The translations under genes were made by a program, and so were the position numbers. From NCBI GenBank assembly GCA_017644425.1, contig JAEPLN010000001.1:310001-374000 (forward strand): a stretch of 64,000 bases of DNA, in the 5' to 3' direction. This document shows, piece after piece, positions 1-9,020 of the stretch (position 1 is the stretch's first letter; every line of letters starts with the position of its first letter). A model generated the notes under the pieces. The model was not told where the DNA came from. It did no database searches and was given only the letters and a program-made list of their open reading frames with translations. Source of the stretch: Prochlorococcus marinus CUG1433 (GTDB lineage Bacteria; Cyanobacteriota; Cyanobacteriia; PCC-6307; Cyanobiaceae).

Positions 1-195
1 AAAAAAGTCAACAATAATGTTGAAGTCCTGTTTTTTGTAAAAAACACTGGCACTTCTAATCCAATGTGGATTTGGACGTGGAAAACAACCTTTAAATTGT
101 GGAAAATCTAGCACAAAATAGTTTCAAGATTTTATATTAAGAATACTTATATATACTGAGTCTATTAAGACTTAGCCGAGAAAGAGACAGTTGAT
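1..195. other. Intergenic region with DnaA-box-like nonamers
   Basis: No gene is visible in the first 195 bases. Three copies of a nonamer resembling the bacterial DnaA box lie close together in one orientation: TGTGGATTT at 65-73, CGTGGAAAA at 77-85 and TGTGGAAAA at 98-106. The last is the exact complement of TTTTCCACA, a form used by cyanobacterial DnaA. A short hairpin (TCAACA, loop, TGTTGA) lies near the left edge at about 8-23. The region probably also holds the promoter of whatever gene lies to the left; none is in view. That the nonamers bind DnaA is inference. Confidence 0.35.
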
Positions 196-1362
196 TCAGT
201 TATTTTCAACGGATTTTCTTAAGATTTGATCTTTATTAGGCAAGCGAAGCGTGACAGGTCCTAGTGGGTGTTTTGCATTTGGATAGATACTATGTTGATG
301 GTGATTATGTTCATGTTGATGACCCTCTAAATGTTCATGTTCATGTTCATGTTCATGTTCTAGGTAATCATCTTTTCCTAGGTTTGATTTTTCTTGGTTA
401 TGAGTTGAGATTTGATTTTGTATTTCACAAGCACCATTGCATTCAGGATCACATAAATCACAGCTTATACCCAAACCCTCTACATGGTCATGATGACTTT
501 CTTGTATCATCCCGACTTCTTCTTCAAACCCAAATAAATTTGATCTATACTTGCAAGTTGAGCAATTCATAAAATTCTTACCCTCGTTGTTAAGAATCTC
601 TTCAATCCTTTCTACAAAAGTGTCGACCACATAAGTCTGTGATGAGAGATATTTTGCATGTATAAATGAAATATGTGGATTATTAATCGCAACTAAATCA
701 CTTTGCCTTTTTATTCTTGTAACAAGTACACCTGAAAAAAGGAAATAAGGGAAAATAATTATATTTTTATAACCAAGTCTCACTACATTTTTCAAGCCAG
801 GTTCAACAAGAGGGAAAGTTACTCCAGAAAAAACAGTTTCCCCCCACCCTATACCAATACCCTCTACGATCATTCTCGTAATTTTTGAAACATTGGAATT
901 CGCATCTGGGTCAGAAGATCCTCTACCAACAACAACTAATAATGATTCTTCAGGTTTGAGATTATCGTTTTGTTTAAATACATCTTTTACTCTTTCACAA
1001 GCTGCACTAATCATTAGATTATTAATCCCTAATTCTCTTCCATAAATTATTTCAATACCTGTTTTATTTGAATAATTCATAAGCAGACTAGGTATATCAT
1101 TTTTTACATGGCCAGCAGCAAAAAGCATCGCGGGTATTGCGATTACTTTTTTTATAGAATGATTTCTTAACTTGTCTAAAGCATCTACAAGTGAAGGTTT
1201 GGCAAATTCCAAAAACCCATATTCAACTAAAATGGTTGGATATCTTTTTTGGATGAGTTTTGTTAATTCTTGAAATTCAGTAATGGCTAGTTTATTTCTA
1301 CTCCCGTGTCCACAGATGAGAATCGCGACTTGATTATTTAACTTCGAATCCAAACTATCCAA
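196..1362 (-). CDS. cbiX: CbiX-type sirohydrochlorin chelatase, long form with His-rich tail
   Basis: Two tandem CbiX half-domains can be read. The first opens with AILICGHGSR, the second with LLVVVGRGSSDPDANSN, each carrying the chelatase active-site loop. A Cys-rich segment follows (NCSTCKYR, then CDLCDPECNGACE), and the C-terminus is a His/Glu tract (HEHEHEHEHE, then HQHEHNHHQH). Long CbiX proteins with a His-rich region and an Fe-S centre insert cobalt (or iron) into sirohydrochlorin for B12 or siroheme; cobalt is more likely here. The His tract may store or deliver metal. The ORF extends to an ATG at 1443, but that would overlap the divergent gene starting at 1410; TTG codons at 1362 or 1353 lie just before the conserved core, so I use 1362 with low certainty. 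Confidence 0.88.
   Translation of the reverse strand: MDSLDSKLNNQVAILICGHGSRNKLAITEFQELTKLIQKRYPTILVEYGFLEFAKPSLVDALDKLRNHSIKKVIAIPAMLFAAGHVKNDIPSLLMNYSNKTGIEIIYGRELGINNLMISAACERVKDVFKQNDNLKPEESLLVVVGRGSSDPDANSNVSKITRMIVEGIGIGWGETVFSGVTFPLVEPGLKNVVRLGYKNIIIFPYFLFSGVLVTRIKRQSDLVAINNPHISFIHAKYLSSQTYVVDTFVERIEEILNNEGKNFMNCSTCKYRSNLFGFEEEVGMIQESHHDHVEGLGISCDLCDPECNGACEIQNQISTHNQEKSNLGKDDYLEHEHEHEHEHLEGHQHEHNHHQHSIYPNAKHPLGPVTLRLPNKDQILRKSVENN
331..360. repeat. Perfect hexanucleotide tandem repeat (5 x ATGTTC)
   Basis: Five perfect copies of a six-base unit lie inside the chelatase gene. On the coding strand the unit reads GAACAT and encodes alternating Glu-His. Imperfect copies continue on both sides. 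The repeat is in frame, so copy-number change would lengthen or shorten the metal-binding tail without breaking the gene. Confidence 0.9.
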
Positions 1363-1409
1363 AAATAAGTTATTGCTTATACCATAATAGTAAAGAACAA
1401 TATTCAGTA

Positions 1410-2690
1410 GTGAAAAATAATCATAACTTGCTTGAAATTCCAAATATTAACTCAAAGGACGCAAAGTTAAAGGAATTAATTTATGACATTGATGATTCAT
1501 TATTTAATAAAGATAATTATTCTAAGGAAAAATTTGAGCACCTTTGTATATGTAGTGGAGGCACAACTTCTAGCTGTGCCAAAAATGGTTTCACAACTCT
1601 TGATCTAAGAAAAAATTACAGCAAAATTCACCTAGATAGAGAAAGCAATTTAGTGACAATTGGAGGTGGAGTAATAATGGGGGATTTAATAAATTATTTA
1701 CAAAAAAATACTCGAAGTTTTCCTATCGGACTTTCTAAACTTCCTGGAGCTGGCTATATACTTACTGGTGGAGTAAGCCCGCTTAGTAGAGCCTATGGAT
1801 TAGCTATTGATAATATTGAATCAATAAAAGGTTTCTTGGGTAATGGCACATTTATCTCTTTAAAAAAAAATCAAATAAAACCAGAAAAGCAACTGGTTTG
1901 GGAAGCAATTAAAGGCGCAGCGCCCTTCTTCTCAATCATTACTGAAATAGAACTTAAAACTTTCCAATCTAATCCAATTAAGATTATTGAGGGATTTGTA
2001 AATCCAGATGAACTATCAGAAATAATATATTTATCAGAGGTATTTCCAGAAAATATTAGTCTTCAATGGATTTATGCCCAAAAAATTTACGTATATGTTT
2101 TTGCTGAACTTAAAAATAATTTAGAGGATAAAAGAACAGAAGAATCCTTAAAACCTCTAGACAAATTTCCCGCTCTAGAAAAAAAATTTTATGAAAACTT
2201 TAACAAAATAAATTTCTTTCCAAAGAAATTGAATTTATATGAACTGAATGAGAATAACCATTCTGAGGTAATTAGTCTTCTTGGAGGAGATTTAAAAAAT
2301 AATATCCCAATTTTTATACAATGTTTGAATGAAATAATGGACAATAAACCTAATAATTCCTGTTATATTGCTTCTCAACAATTAGGTTGCAAAACTAAAA
2401 AGTTAAATCATGGCTCAAGCTTTTTTGTTCATAGAGAAAGTACTTGGAAACCTTGGATATATGCATCATGGAAAAAAAATGATCTTCAAGAAAAGGAAGT
2501 TGCTTTGGACTGGATTTATCAATCTTGGAGTAACCTAAAAAGGTTTTTTCCAAATATTCACTTAGCCCAATTGCATAATCATTTAAATTCTCATGAAGAA
2601 GAACTTACGTTAGCTTTTGGAAATAGAATGAATGAATTAAAAACTTTAAAGAATATTTTTGACCCACAAGGTATTTTGCCTCCTTTATAA
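1410..2690 (+). CDS. FAD-binding oxidoreductase (PCMH/FAD_binding_4 type)
   Basis: The N-terminal half reads like a PCMH-type FAD-binding domain: CSGGTTSSCAKNGFTTLDL, then VTIGGGVIMGDLINYL, then LPGAGYILTGGVSPLSRAYG with the glycine-rich FAD-contacting turns. The C-terminal half is poorly recognisable but ends with a berberine-bridge-like segment (GNRMNELKTLKNIFDPQGIL), where such enzymes close over FAD. The family oxidises alcohols, sugars or hydroxyacids; no substrate can be named here. The start is GTG at 1410, because no ATG precedes the FAD motif. The gene is followed after 30 bases by the SulP transporter and may be cotranscribed with it. Confidence 0.8.
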   Translation: MKNNHNLLEIPNINSKDAKLKELIYDIDDSLFNKDNYSKEKFEHLCICSGGTTSSCAKNGFTTLDLRKNYSKIHLDRESNLVTIGGGVIMGDLINYLQKNTRSFPIGLSKLPGAGYILTGGVSPLSRAYGLAIDNIESIKGFLGNGTFISLKKNQIKPEKQLVWEAIKGAAPFFSIITEIELKTFQSNPIKIIEGFVNPDELSEIIYLSEVFPENISLQWIYAQKIYVYVFAELKNNLEDKRTEESLKPLDKFPALEKKFYENFNKINFFPKKLNLYELNENNHSEVISLLGGDLKNNIPIFIQCLNEIMDNKPNNSCYIASQQLGCKTKKLNHGSSFFVHRESTWKPWIYASWKKNDLQEKEVALDWIYQSWSNLKRFFPNIHLAQLHNHLNSHEEELTLAFGNRMNELKTLKNIFDPQGILPPL

Positions 2691-2720
2691 GGTAACTTCA
2701 TAATTATAAAGAAAATTACA

Positions 2721-4286
2721 ATGTCAAATTTTTCAAGATATTTATCTAAAAATTGGTTAGGTGATCCAAAGTCAAATATTCTCTCTGGCATAGTTGTTGC
2801 TTTTGCGATGATCCCAGAAGCAATTGCTTTTTCAGGTATAGCTGGTGTAGATCCTAAAGTTGGCCTTTTTGGTGCATTTTGCTTGTCTATAACAATTGCG
2901 ATTGTTGGAGGAAGAAAGGGGATGATCACTTCAGCCACAGGATCAACAGCTCTTTTGATGACTGGACTTGTTGCTTATGGAGAATCACAAGCTCCTGGAT
3001 TAGGAGTCCCATATCTTATTGCAGCTGGAATATTAACTGGAATTTTCCAAATTCTATGGGGATATTTAAGACTTGCCTATCAAATGCGGTTCGTGCCAAC
3101 AGGAGTATTAAGTGGATTTGTAAATGCACTGGCACTTTTAATATTTCAAGCACAACTACCTCAGTTAGGAATAGGCATTAAAGAATCAAAGGGATTAGTT
3201 GAACAAACTTTAAGTCAATATCCAGTTAACTCTCAGATTCCAGTAGTTTGGATCCTTGTAATCCTAGGATTAGTAATAATTTATGGCCTTCCAAAAATAA
3301 CAAAAGTAGTCCCATCGCAACTTATCGCAATAGTAGTAATTACTCTTTTAAGCATATTCTTTAATCTAGATGTCCCAACAGTTAGCGATTTAGGTCAATT
3401 ACCTGATGGATTACCAAGTATCTCTCTGCCTTTTGGATCAATAGAAAATGGTAAAGTGCCTTTTAATCTCGAAACATTAGGAATAATTTTACCGACCTCG
3501 CTCGCAATATCTCTTGTGGGTTTAATGGAAACCTTTTTAACTCAAGACATTTTAGACGATGTAACTGATACAAGTTCTAATAAAAATAAAGAAGCAAGAG
3601 GACAGGGGATCGCGAATATTGTGGCATCTTTATTTGGTGGTATGGCTGGATGTGCCTTAGTTGGGCAATCTGTAATGAATACTGAGAATGGCGGTAAATC
3701 CAGATTATCAACCCTCTCCTCAGGTATATCTCTACTAATTATGATCATCCTCTTGAAGTCTTGGATTGGAGCAATACCAATGGCTGCTTTAGTAGCAATC
3801 ATGATAACGATTGCAATAAGTACAGCAGATATAAATGGATTAAAAAATATTAGAAAGATACCTAAAAGCGACACTGCAGTGATGCTCATGACTTTTACAG
3901 TTACTATGCTTACAAAACCTCATAATCTTGCACTTGGAGTTATTGCAGGAGTTGCATTAGCTGCAATTCTTTTCAGTAGAAAAGTTGCAAAAGTTATAAC
4001 TGTCTCAAGAGCAAAAGAAAATAATTTAACTACCTACAAAGTAAAAGGACAATTATTTTTTGTAAGTAAAATTTATTTTTTACAAGGATTTGATATTCAT
4101 GAACATCCAGAAAATATTGTAATTGACATGTCTTTAGCTCATATTTGGGATCAAAGTGGCGTTGTTGCACTTGAGCAAGTTATCAGAAAATTCCAGAATG
4201 GTGGTTCTAAAGTTGAAATTGTAGGGTTAAATAAAGAAAGTCTTAACTTATTTGAAAGACTAGGTGGTGTAGAAAGCGCTCATTAA
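2721..4286 (+). CDS. SulP-family anion transporter with STAS domain
   Basis: A polytopic membrane protein of 521 residues. The SulP signature near the N-terminus is IPEAIAFSGIAGVDPKVGLF, followed by about ten to twelve hydrophobic segments up to residue about 410. A cytoplasmic STAS domain forms the last hundred residues (IVIDMSLAHIWDQSGVVAL). SulP proteins move sulfate, bicarbonate or other anions, and cyanobacterial BicA belongs to this superfamily. This sequence looks closer to YbaR-type SulP proteins than to BicA, so substrate is open; Na-driven bicarbonate uptake and sulfate uptake are both possible. It ends six bases from the convergent metA gene, with a shared hairpin between them. Confidence 0.9.
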   Translation: MSNFSRYLSKNWLGDPKSNILSGIVVAFAMIPEAIAFSGIAGVDPKVGLFGAFCLSITIAIVGGRKGMITSATGSTALLMTGLVAYGESQAPGLGVPYLIAAGILTGIFQILWGYLRLAYQMRFVPTGVLSGFVNALALLIFQAQLPQLGIGIKESKGLVEQTLSQYPVNSQIPVVWILVILGLVIIYGLPKITKVVPSQLIAIVVITLLSIFFNLDVPTVSDLGQLPDGLPSISLPFGSIENGKVPFNLETLGIILPTSLAISLVGLMETFLTQDILDDVTDTSSNKNKEARGQGIANIVASLFGGMAGCALVGQSVMNTENGGKSRLSTLSSGISLLIMIILLKSWIGAIPMAALVAIMITIAISTADINGLKNIRKIPKSDTAVMLMTFTVTMLTKPHNLALGVIAGVALAAILFSRKVAKVITVSRAKENNLTTYKVKGQLFFVSKIYFLQGFDIHEHPENIVIDMSLAHIWDQSGVVALEQVIRKFQNGGSKVEIVGLNKESLNLFERLGGVESAH

Positions 4287-4312
4287 AAAAAGTTAATTAA
4301 GACTAACTTTTT
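4287..4312. terminator. Bidirectional hairpin terminator between sulP and metA
   Basis: A nine-base-pair palindrome, AAAAAGTTA (4287-4295) with TAACTTTTT (4304-4312), encloses an eight-base loop. It starts right after the transporter stop codon and contains the stop codon of the opposing metA gene. The A tract and T tract give a U-run in both directions, so it could terminate both transcripts. It is AT-rich and therefore weak. Confidence 0.6.
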
Positions 4313-5183
4313 GATAACAAAACCAAAGCCATTGCTGAAAAAGCAAATTCCTATGAGACCTCCAAGCGGTTTTTGAACTATTTAGATCAAAATTTTCAGG
4401 TGGAGGAACATCTCCCTTTTCTTTATCTCTTTCAATTTCACTAATAATTCTATGCACCGTATATTCAGGATGGCCTAAATGCATAAGTTGTTTTTGATCA
4501 TTAGATTCAAATATTGTATATCCAACGTTTTCTCCATAAGCCAACAAATTCAACTTCCCTTCTTTTTGGGCCCTCTCCATTTCCAAATCTGGTAATCCAG
4601 CGAATCTACTTTGAGGACAAATAAATTCATCATCTTGTGTACCCATCAAAGGGTGTCCAGGAACAAGGCTTTTTAAAGGGAATACCCCAAATAATTTCCT
4701 ATCAAAAACTTGCTTATTAACCCCTGCCAAATAAGCCAGCGCAAAGCCAGCCCAACATAATCCAAGAGTACTCGCACAAGAATTTCTGGCTTCATTTACA
4801 ATTTTTACAAATTCATCCCAGTACTTAACCTCCTCAAAAGCTAGGTGCTCAATAGGTGCTCCAGTAATGATGATTCCATCTAACGGTTCTGGATTATTTG
4901 CTTCTTCCCAAGTTATGTATAGATTATTTAGATGATTAAGATCCCATGTTTTATAAGAGTGAGTTTTAAGCTTTATCCAAACTGGCTCAATTTGAAGCGG
5001 AGATAAGCCAAGTGGATGTAGTAAGTTAAATTCATACTGCTTGCCAAGAGGCATGATATTTAAAATACCAATCCTAAGAGGACGTATATCTTGTCTTTTT
5101 GCCAATTCTGGTTCGATCCAAGATATATGATTTTTCTCAACATCACTAATCTTGTGATAATTACTAGGAATTATTAAAGCCAA
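4293..5183 (-). CDS. metA: Homoserine O-acyltransferase (MetA family, probably acetyl-specific)
   Basis: MetA activates the hydroxyl of homoserine for methionine synthesis. Nearly the whole family length is present (296 residues). The nucleophile Cys143 sits in GLCWAGFALAY, and His235 with Glu240 in HLGHPEY completes the expected catalytic set. The acyl-CoA loop reads TGAPIEHLAF, with Glu112 at the place where the E. coli succinyl enzyme has Gly. Glu at this site is known to mark acetyl-CoA users, so homoserine O-acetyltransferase is the better prediction. The gene lies 13 bases downstream of metY in one operon, and MetY consumes O-acetylhomoserine. The start is TTG, with no nearby ATG. Confidence 0.93.
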   Translation of the reverse strand: MALIIPSNYHKISDVEKNHISWIEPELAKRQDIRPLRIGILNIMPLGKQYEFNLLHPLGLSPLQIEPVWIKLKTHSYKTWDLNHLNNLYITWEEANNPEPLDGIIITGAPIEHLAFEEVKYWDEFVKIVNEARNSCASTLGLCWAGFALAYLAGVNKQVFDRKLFGVFPLKSLVPGHPLMGTQDDEFICPQSRFAGLPDLEMERAQKEGKLNLLAYGENVGYTIFESNDQKQLMHLGHPEYTVHRIISEIERDKEKGDVPPPENFDLNSSKTAWRSHRNLLFQQWLWFCYQKVSLN

Positions 5184-5196
5184 TAAATCTCCTTTT

Positions 5197-6540
<1,344 letters not shown>

Positions 6541-6594
6541 CTATTATCTATTTAACTTAAAAAAGTACCAAAAAAAACAAAAAAAGATAAATAT

Positions 6595-7296
6595 TTATAA
6601 ATCCTTTTTTAATGAAGGGTAATTATCTTTCATATATGAACTCAAATCTTCTTTTATCGCAGACCTAAGTTTCTCAATATTTGCAAAATCAATTATGGGA
6701 AAAGTTTTATTAGCCTCAGGATCTTTTTCAGTAATTGATTTCCAATTTTTACTTACATCTTTTTCAGAGTTGTTAAGAACCTCATCAAAATTGAAACCCT
6801 TATCATTGTTCTCAGCATCAAATTCGCTAAAAGCTTTATTTATAAGCTCTTTTCTATTTTCGAATAGATTCTTAGCTTTTAAAGTATCTGGAAGACCCAT
6901 AACTGGTTGTAATTCCTTAAGAAGTTTTATTTCCTCTTCAATTAAAAGTGTCCAAACACTATATTTATTTTTTGGAAGATTAGAATCACTAAAAATATTA
7001 ATTTCATCGAGGTAAAAATTTAACCATAGATAATAAGATTTTTCTTCAATATTTTTTTTAACGGATATCTTTTTATTTTGGATCTTTGGGAGTAACTTTT
7101 CTGCCTTCTTTAAAAACTGTCTGTCTTCTCTTTCTAAATTTATTAATCCCCATCTTTGACTGTAGTCCCATAAATCTTCGTATCTTGTTAAGTCTTCTTG
7201 ATTCCAACCAAGAGCTTTAAGTTCATGAGAACGATGTGTTAATTCCTTTTTCAAAAAAAACCTTTTTAACCATAATAATTCTAACCCTGCAATCAA
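6595..7296 (-). CDS. Conserved hypothetical protein, 233 residues
   Basis: I do not recognise a family. The protein is hydrophilic and charged after a short amphipathic N-terminus (LLWLKRFFLKK). Conspicuous motifs are LKALGWNQEDLTRYEDLWDY (about 28-47) and QPVMGLPDTLKAKNLFENR. No signal peptide, clear membrane segment or catalytic signature can be seen. Codon use and AT-richness match the neighbours, so there is no sign of recent transfer. The start is TTG at 7296. It lies between metY and the dehydrogenase-like gene, all on the minus strand, with gaps of about 50-70 bases. Confidence 0.6.
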   Translation of the reverse strand: MIAGLELLWLKRFFLKKELTHRSHELKALGWNQEDLTRYEDLWDYSQRWGLINLEREDRQFLKKAEKLLPKIQNKKISVKKNIEEKSYYLWLNFYLDEINIFSDSNLPKNKYSVWTLLIEEEIKLLKELQPVMGLPDTLKAKNLFENRKELINKAFSEFDAENNDKGFNFDEVLNNSEKDVSKNWKSITEKDPEANKTFPIIDFANIEKLRSAIKEDLSSYMKDNYPSLKKDL

Positions 7297-7346
7297 GATT
7301 AGTAAATAAATTAAGAACTTTGCTTTCTAGCAAATTAGAAAAATAA

Positions 7347-8855
7347 TCAATTATTAAAATATTTATTAATAATTTTCAATACATTGATATAGCTGGGATT
7401 TTTTTTAGAAATTTGATTACTATATTTATTTTTTTTAAGGGCGTTTTGCTCTTTTTCAAAAAATAATTTCTTGTAAAAGTTTTCAATATCATTAAAAAGA
7501 TAATCTCCTTTTAATTTTTCATTTAGTTCGAAAGACAATTCAGATTTCACAGATTCTTGGCAAAAATTAGTGATTTCTTCTGAACTAATTAAAACCTTAT
7601 AAATTTCTTTTTTTTCTTCTGAATTAGCATTAAAGCATAAATAAATCAGATTAATCATTGAGCAATTGTTATTTTTGATTTTGAATTCTTTATAAATGTC
7701 TGGCCAAAATTTTAAAGATTTTAGACCTTCTAAACCTCCTTGACTGAGAGAGTATTTATTACACCAATTTACAAATTCTGAGACATCTTTTGGACATCTG
7801 TTGAGTTGCAAAAGCATATCTGATAAAACTTGTCCTGCTTGAAAATTCCGTGTTGGTTTTCCTTCTGTTGGTAGAGTCATACTCCCTAAGACATCAGCCT
7901 TAACAGCATTTAATTGAGAAAAAGTATAATCTCCTCTTTCAAAAAATTTATCATTAATTATTTCCCTTGCACAAATTATTTCTTCACCATAACCAAGTTC
8001 TTTTAATGAAAGATATTTATTCTCTAATTTATTTTCTTTTCTAACTTTTGTTGATACTGATGCGGCCTGATCTAAACATTGAGTTAACAAAATCGTATTT
8101 ATGGTAGGCAGCATTCCTGGCTTATCAGAATGAAAGTTATTTACAAAACCTGCAAATATTGATGAGATATTTTTTATTGATTTTATATATTGACATTCAA
8201 TATTGTGAACTCCAGGAGAAACTTGAATTTTAGGTGATAATTGATTCAAAATGCGTGCTCCAATTAATGCTGTTAGCGCATCAGGATGGCAGAAATTTGC
8301 AGTAAAACTATCATTAGGATTTCGTAAAGCTCCGTGACGATGAAATCCTGTAAAAAAAGCTAAATTTGGATATTTATTACAAAGAATAAAAGGGTTTTTA
8401 TTTTTATTATCAATACAAAAAGAACCGACTAGACAGCCAAGAACCACATTTTCTCTTTTTAAATTTTTTCTGAGTTCTAGAGCATTTTTAACATCATCTT
8501 GTATGTGATTACTATTTGAAGCAAGTATAACTATCTCACATTTCAAGAGAAGATCTTTTAGATCAAAAGACTTAATTTTCCCCTCTGAAGAATAATTCCC
8601 CATTCTCTTAATCTTTTCAATAATCTCATTATCCATATCAGAAATAACATCATTTGAGAAAGCACCTAACAAATCTCTATCTTCTCTAGGAGCCAAGAGA
8701 ATATTATTTGACTTTCCATGCATAGCACAGTTGTATGCTAATGATGCAGGATATAAACCAACACTGTAAAATCCAACTTTGCTATTATCAATATCTTCAA
8801 TCAATGAATAAAAATATTTTTCATCTTTGATGTTTTCTACGAAATTATTCTTCAT
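7347..8855 (-). CDS. GpsA-like NAD-binding dehydrogenase family protein
   Basis: A protein of 502 residues with an N-terminal Rossmann-like start (VGFYSVGLYPASLAYNCAMHG, roughly residues 27-47; the glycine pattern is relaxed) and a second strand VILASNSNHIQDDV where dehydrogenases contact the cofactor. A later segment, HNIECQYIKSIKNISSIFAG, resembles the substrate-domain helix of glycerol-3-phosphate dehydrogenase. The C-terminal 150 residues are unlike anything I know, and the whole is much longer than GpsA (about 330). A glycerol-3-phosphate or related dehydrogenase role is a weak inference, helped by its divergent arrangement with stpA, whose pathway uses glycerol-3-phosphate. A structural or regulatory role is equally possible. 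Confidence 0.5.
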   Translation of the reverse strand: MKNNFVENIKDEKYFYSLIEDIDNSKVGFYSVGLYPASLAYNCAMHGKSNNILLAPREDRDLLGAFSNDVISDMDNEIIEKIKRMGNYSSEGKIKSFDLKDLLLKCEIVILASNSNHIQDDVKNALELRKNLKRENVVLGCLVGSFCIDNKNKNPFILCNKYPNLAFFTGFHRHGALRNPNDSFTANFCHPDALTALIGARILNQLSPKIQVSPGVHNIECQYIKSIKNISSIFAGFVNNFHSDKPGMLPTINTILLTQCLDQAASVSTKVRKENKLENKYLSLKELGYGEEIICAREIINDKFFERGDYTFSQLNAVKADVLGSMTLPTEGKPTRNFQAGQVLSDMLLQLNRCPKDVSEFVNWCNKYSLSQGGLEGLKSLKFWPDIYKEFKIKNNNCSMINLIYLCFNANSEEKKEIYKVLISSEEITNFCQESVKSELSFELNEKLKGDYLFNDIENFYKKLFFEKEQNALKKNKYSNQISKKNPSYINVLKIINKYFNN

Positions 8856-8945
8856 TTTTGGAAACTCTTGATAATTTTTTTAATTTCTTACCCATACCAA
8901 CATTTCTCTACATTAAAGCAATTTTTGACCATAGCAAATTATTTA

Positions 8946-8975
8946 TTGAAAATATTGAGTTTTTTAATTTATAAT
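8946..8975 (+). promoter_or_regulatory. Candidate sigma70 promoter for stpA
   Basis: TTGAAA at 8946-8951 is followed after 18 bases by TATAAT at 8970-8975, about 45 bases upstream of the stpA start. The spacing and boxes fit a bacterial sigma70-type promoter. In so AT-rich a region chance matches are common. Confidence 0.4.
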
Positions 8976-9020
8976 TTCTAAGAAATTGGAAATTAAATTA
9001 AAAGAAAAATAATTATAAAT

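Noticed and set aside
331-360. Possible CRISPR-like repeat
   Set aside because: The units are six bases, contiguous and without spacers, and they code for Glu-His.
264-572. Plus-strand frame of 102 residues with His-Val repeats
   Set aside because: It is antisense to the cbiX tail; the repeat comes from the GAACAT units encoding Glu-His on the other strand.
3542-3889. Minus-strand frame of 115 residues
   Set aside because: It is antisense to SulP membrane helices, with no family resemblance.
5107-5118. GGTTCGATCC resembling a tRNA T-loop
   Set aside because: It lies inside metA and no cloverleaf arms surround it.
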